Source: Pseudomonadota bacterium (lineage in GTDB: Bacteria > Pseudomonadota > Gammaproteobacteria > Steroidobacterales > Woeseiaceae). Taken from it: 8,108 bases of DNA. This document shows positions 6,574-8,108 of this stretch, piece by piece; within the stretch, counting starts at the first letter, position 1; every line of letters begins with the position of its first letter. The translations under genes and the position numbers were made by a program. Where the stretch lies: assembly GCA_022567775.1 (NCBI GenBank), contig JADFGH010000093.1, positions 1 through 8,108 on the forward strand, in the 5' to 3' direction. Below the pieces are notes generated by a model that made no database searches, was not told the origin of the DNA, and worked only from the letters and a program-made list of their open reading frames with translations.

Positions 6574-6740
6574 GCCAGCGCTGCAACGATCAATACCCCG
6601 GATTGCGAGTAGATATATCTTGCGCCTGCGGGAGACGCCGCAATTTTGTTGGTCAACAGAAGAATACCGAGCGTGCCGGGCAAAACGGCCACCGCTGTCA
6701 GCAGGACGGCGAGAATTGCGAGGACATCCGTTGTATTCAT
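6570..6740 (-). CDS. Small hydrophobic membrane protein (56 residues)
   Basis: I do not recognise this family. The ATG at 6740 opens a 56-residue frame with a long hydrophobic segment (about 4-30, rich in Ala, Val and Leu), a short polar loop (NKIAASPAGARYIYSQSG) and a second, shorter hydrophobic stretch reaching the C-terminus (about 49-56). It may be one or two membrane segments. It is the first gene after a promoter-operator at 6772-6801 and its TGA overlaps the GTG of the DUF3179 gene by four bases. Both facts favour it being real, perhaps as a membrane partner of the DUF3179 protein. No convincing Shine-Dalgarno precedes the ATG. An in-frame ATG at 6791 is unlikely as the start because it lies inside the operator and upstream of the predicted transcription start. 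Confidence 0.6.
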   Translation of the reverse strand: MNTTDVLAILAVLLTAVAVLPGTLGILLLTNKIAASPAGARYIYSQSGVLIVAALA

Positions 6741-6771
6741 TGTAATCAACCGGGGCGTCGGTGTTTTTCTA

Positions 6772-6793
6772 ATTTGTACTGTACCGTACATTA
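6772..6793. promoter_or_regulatory. Second palindromic operator, related to the one at 2995-3016
   Basis: The 16-bp core on the plus strand, TGTACTGTACCGTACA (6775-6790), is a palindrome with one mismatched pair. Aligned with the core of the site upstream of the receptor, 13 of 16 positions agree, and over 22 bp about 15 agree, with identical spacing of the TGTAC and GTACA half-sites. It fills most of the spacer between the -35 and -10 hexamers of the operon promoter, the classic position for repression. It lies 46 bases after the stop of the TetR-family gene, the obvious candidate binder. Confidence 0.75.
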
Positions 6794-6801
6794 TTGATCA
6801 A
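6773..6801 (-). promoter_or_regulatory. Sigma-70-type promoter of the small protein-DUF3179-ferredoxin-DUF2390 operon
   Basis: On the minus strand TTGATC (6801-6796) and TACAAA (6778-6773) are separated by exactly 17 bp. Each matches four of six consensus bases. Transcription would start near 6766, about 25 bases before the ATG at 6740, and the palindromic operator lies between and over the hexamers. This would let the operon be transcribed separately from the TetR gene just upstream. Confidence 0.55.
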
Positions 6802-6838
6802 GCCGGGCAGGATTGCCAGAGCCGGCATTTCAGGCGGC

Positions 6839-7510
6839 TTATTCGGTGGCGGACTGGTGGTAGGCCTCGAGGAAGCGATCGACGACATGCCGCGCCTTGA
6901 CCCCGGCCTCCTCGGGCGAAAGCGGGCTGGCATCGAGGTACAGCTGTTCGATATAGAGCTGGTGCATCAACATGCCGCGAAAAAACTCGCAGGCCTCATC
7001 CGCGCTACGGATATCAAGCAGACCCTTTTCGATCAGGACTTCGAAATAGTCGCGCAACACCGTGTGACCGTGCAGCGGTCCCTGTTCGTAATACATCCGC
7101 GCAATATCGGGAAAGCGGTTGCGCTCCGAAATAATCAGTCGCATCAGCGCGCGATGATTGCGGGAAAATACGATGCGTAAGCGGTGTTCGGCAAATATCA
7201 CCAGCGTATCGCGGATATTATCCAGCGACCGCAATTCCGGATCTTCATGAGTCGTGACAATTGAATCAACAACTGCACGAAATAAATCTGCTTTGGTCGG
7301 GAAATAACTGTACAGCGTCGCCTTCGAGCCACCGGATTTTTCGACGATGGCGTCAATCGACGTTTCGCCATAGCCTTCGGACAGGAACAGTTTAGTCGCT
7401 GCTGCAAGAATCTTGGCTTTCCGTTGCTGGCCGCGGGCAGACATGCGCTGCCGCTTCCTGTTGCTTCCGTCCACCGCCTTCAGTGCTGGTTTTTCCCGGC
7501 TGGCTGCCAC
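6839..7510 (-). CDS. TetR/AcrR-family transcriptional regulator
   Basis: A 223-residue repressor-type regulator, 201 residues if started at the ATG at 7444. The N-terminal TetR helix-turn-helix is clear: ILAAATKLFLSEGYGETSID, then AIVEKSGGSKATLYSYFPTK and ADLFRAVV. The variable C-terminal ligand-binding and dimerisation region includes EHRLRIVFSRNHRALMRLII and ERNRFPDIARMYYEQGP, resembling the TetR_C regions of AcrR/AefR-like regulators. I prefer GTG at 7510 because AAGAGG lies 8 bases before it and codon use stays similar through the extension. It is divergent from the TRAP permease gene and precedes an operon whose promoter holds a palindrome shared with the receptor promoter. It is therefore likely to control the cluster in response to a small-molecule ligand, probably the transported compound or a product. 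Confidence 0.93.
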   Translation of the reverse strand: MAASREKPALKAVDGSNRKRQRMSARGQQRKAKILAAATKLFLSEGYGETSIDAIVEKSGGSKATLYSYFPTKADLFRAVVDSIVTTHEDPELRSLDNIRDTLVIFAEHRLRIVFSRNHRALMRLIISERNRFPDIARMYYEQGPLHGHTVLRDYFEVLIEKGLLDIRSADEACEFFRGMLMHQLYIEQLYLDASPLSPEEAGVKARHVVDRFLEAYHQSATE

Positions 7511-7518
7511 GTTCGTGA

Positions 7519-7524
7519 CCTCTT
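7519..7524 (-). promoter_or_regulatory. Ribosome-binding site supporting the GTG start of the TetR gene
   Basis: Minus-strand AAGAGG is followed by 8 bases and the GTG at 7510. The alternative ATG at 7444 has an AGGA, but 11 bases away. The evidence favours the longer form without excluding the shorter one. Confidence 0.5.
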
Positions 7525-7534
7525 TTTGCCCTGG

Positions 7535-7553
7535 CGCGGCGCAATTTGCCGCG
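7535..7553. repeat. Inverted repeat in the TetR-TRAP divergent intergenic region
   Basis: CGCGGC and GCCGCG are exact 6-base arms around a 7-base AT-rich centre (GCAATTT). The repeat is roughly central in the 75-bp divergent gap, where an operator for both promoters would be expected. It does not resemble the TGTAC...GTACA sites, so it may bind another regulator or be chance in GC-rich DNA. No convincing -10/-35 pair was found for either gene here. Confidence 0.35.
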
Positions 7554-7585
7554 ACGCCTGACAATATCACAACTATGATCGGGCC

Positions 7586-8108
7586 ATGAATAGCGGAAAC
7601 CTTCGATTGCAAATCGCCACCGGACTGGCGTCGCTGATTACTTTTGTCGCCCTGACCTGGGCGATGGATCTGTTTCAAACGTTCGGGATCTATCTCTATC
7701 CCGCGCAACTGGTTATCGGCGTACTCGGCCTCGCCATTGCGCTCGCCTACATTCATCTGCCTGCACGACGTCATGCCGGGAAACGAGCGACACCATGGCA
7801 TGACTGGATCGCAGCGGCCATCGGCCTGCTGACTGCCGGCTGGATGTCCGCCCGCTATCCGCTACTGGTGGACCTGACCATCGATGCGCCGCGCGAGATC
7901 GTCGTGATCGGCCTGGTAATAATCCTGCTGACACTCGAAGCGCTGCGCCGTGCAACCGGTTTGGCACTGCCACTGATCGTTGTCACATTTATTAGCTACG
8001 CGGTTGCCGGACATGTGATTCCCGGCCCGTTTGCTGCCCAGCAGACCAGCTGGGATGTCGTGGCCGGATTTCTCGCGTTCGATGCCAATGCGCTGCCTGG
8101 CGGGCCGT
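7586..8108 (+). CDS. TRAP transporter permease, 4TM/12TM fused type (partial, continues beyond right edge)
   Basis: First 174 residues of an inner-membrane subunit resembling the fused DctQ-DctM (4TM/12TM) permeases of TRAP transporters. These are sodium- or proton-coupled importers that work with a periplasmic binding protein, often of the TAXI type. Seen: hydrophobic segments at about 9-27, 37-56, 73-88, 103-120 and 127-144, and the characteristic linker LEALRRATGLALPLIVVTFI (117-136) with SYAVAGHVIPGPF following. The large DctM part is outside the window. The start ATG has no good Shine-Dalgarno; a GGG lies just before it. It reads away from the TetR gene across a 75-bp gap, so shared regulation is plausible. 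The substrate is not readable; organic acids are typical for the family. Confidence 0.87.
   Translation, partial: MNSGNLRLQIATGLASLITFVALTWAMDLFQTFGIYLYPAQLVIGVLGLAIALAYIHLPARRHAGKRATPWHDWIAAAIGLLTAGWMSARYPLLVDLTIDAPREIVVIGLVIILLTLEALRRATGLALPLIVVTFISYAVAGHVIPGPFAAQQTSWDVVAGFLAFDANALPGGP

Noticed and set aside
6741..6791. Longer start at 6791 for the 56-residue membrane protein
   Set aside because: It would lie within the operator and -10/-35 region, upstream of the predicted transcript start, and would add a non-hydrophobic, unsupported leader.
6802..6838. Possible terminator hairpin after the TetR gene (GCCGG/CCGGC pairing)
   Set aside because: The stem is only five base pairs with a long loop and no U-run; not enough to call.
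7511..7801. N-terminal extension of the TetR frame up to 7801
   Set aside because: The extension runs through the divergent TRAP permease gene, has no TetR-like sequence and lacks a start signal.

Overview
The window looks like chromosomal DNA of a proteobacterium, most likely a gammaproteobacterium. This is an inference from a TonB-dependent receptor with the EEIVVTA box, a TIGR02444/DUF2390 protein, a moderately high GC content and short intergenic gaps. No RNA gene, insertion sequence, phage gene, CRISPR array or tRNA was seen. Coding density is very high and no stretch over 300 bases lacks a gene.

Layout: one gene at the right edge reads rightward (start of a fused TRAP transporter permease, 7586 to the edge). 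Everything else reads leftward. In transcription order these are a TetR-family regulator (7510-6839), a 56-residue membrane protein (6740-6570), a membrane-anchored protein with two DUF3179-like repeats (6573-5506), an adrenodoxin-type [2Fe-2S] ferredoxin (5484-5167), a DUF2390/TIGR02444 protein (5158-4613), a DUF1326 cysteine-rich protein (4514-3873), a DUF2182 membrane protein (3862-3050), a TonB-dependent receptor (2949-547) and a TauD/TfdA-family dioxygenase cut by the left edge (536-1). Gaps are very short (overlap of 4, then 21, 8, 98, 10, 100 and 10 bases), so there are probably two or three transcripts: small protein to DUF2390, DUF1326-DUF2182 (possibly continuing from the first), and receptor-dioxygenase.

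The most informative non-coding signal is a pair of related operators. A perfect 22-bp palindrome (10-bp arms) lies upstream of the receptor at 2995-3016. A near-palindrome with the same TGTAC...GTACA architecture lies at 6772-6793 inside a recognisable promoter for the small-protein/DUF3179 operon, just after the TetR gene. This suggests that the local TetR protein controls both ends of the cluster.

Taken together, the cluster can be read as a ligand-controlled module. It would take up an unidentified small organic compound (TonB-dependent receptor in the outer membrane, TRAP permease in the inner membrane) and oxidise it (2-oxoglutarate-dependent dioxygenase, ferredoxin-linked step). It also carries an unusual set of proteins of unknown function (DUF3179 tandem repeat, DUF1326, DUF2182, DUF2390, small membrane protein), several rich in cysteines or histidines. 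The substrate and the ferredoxin's partner cannot be told from the sequence.
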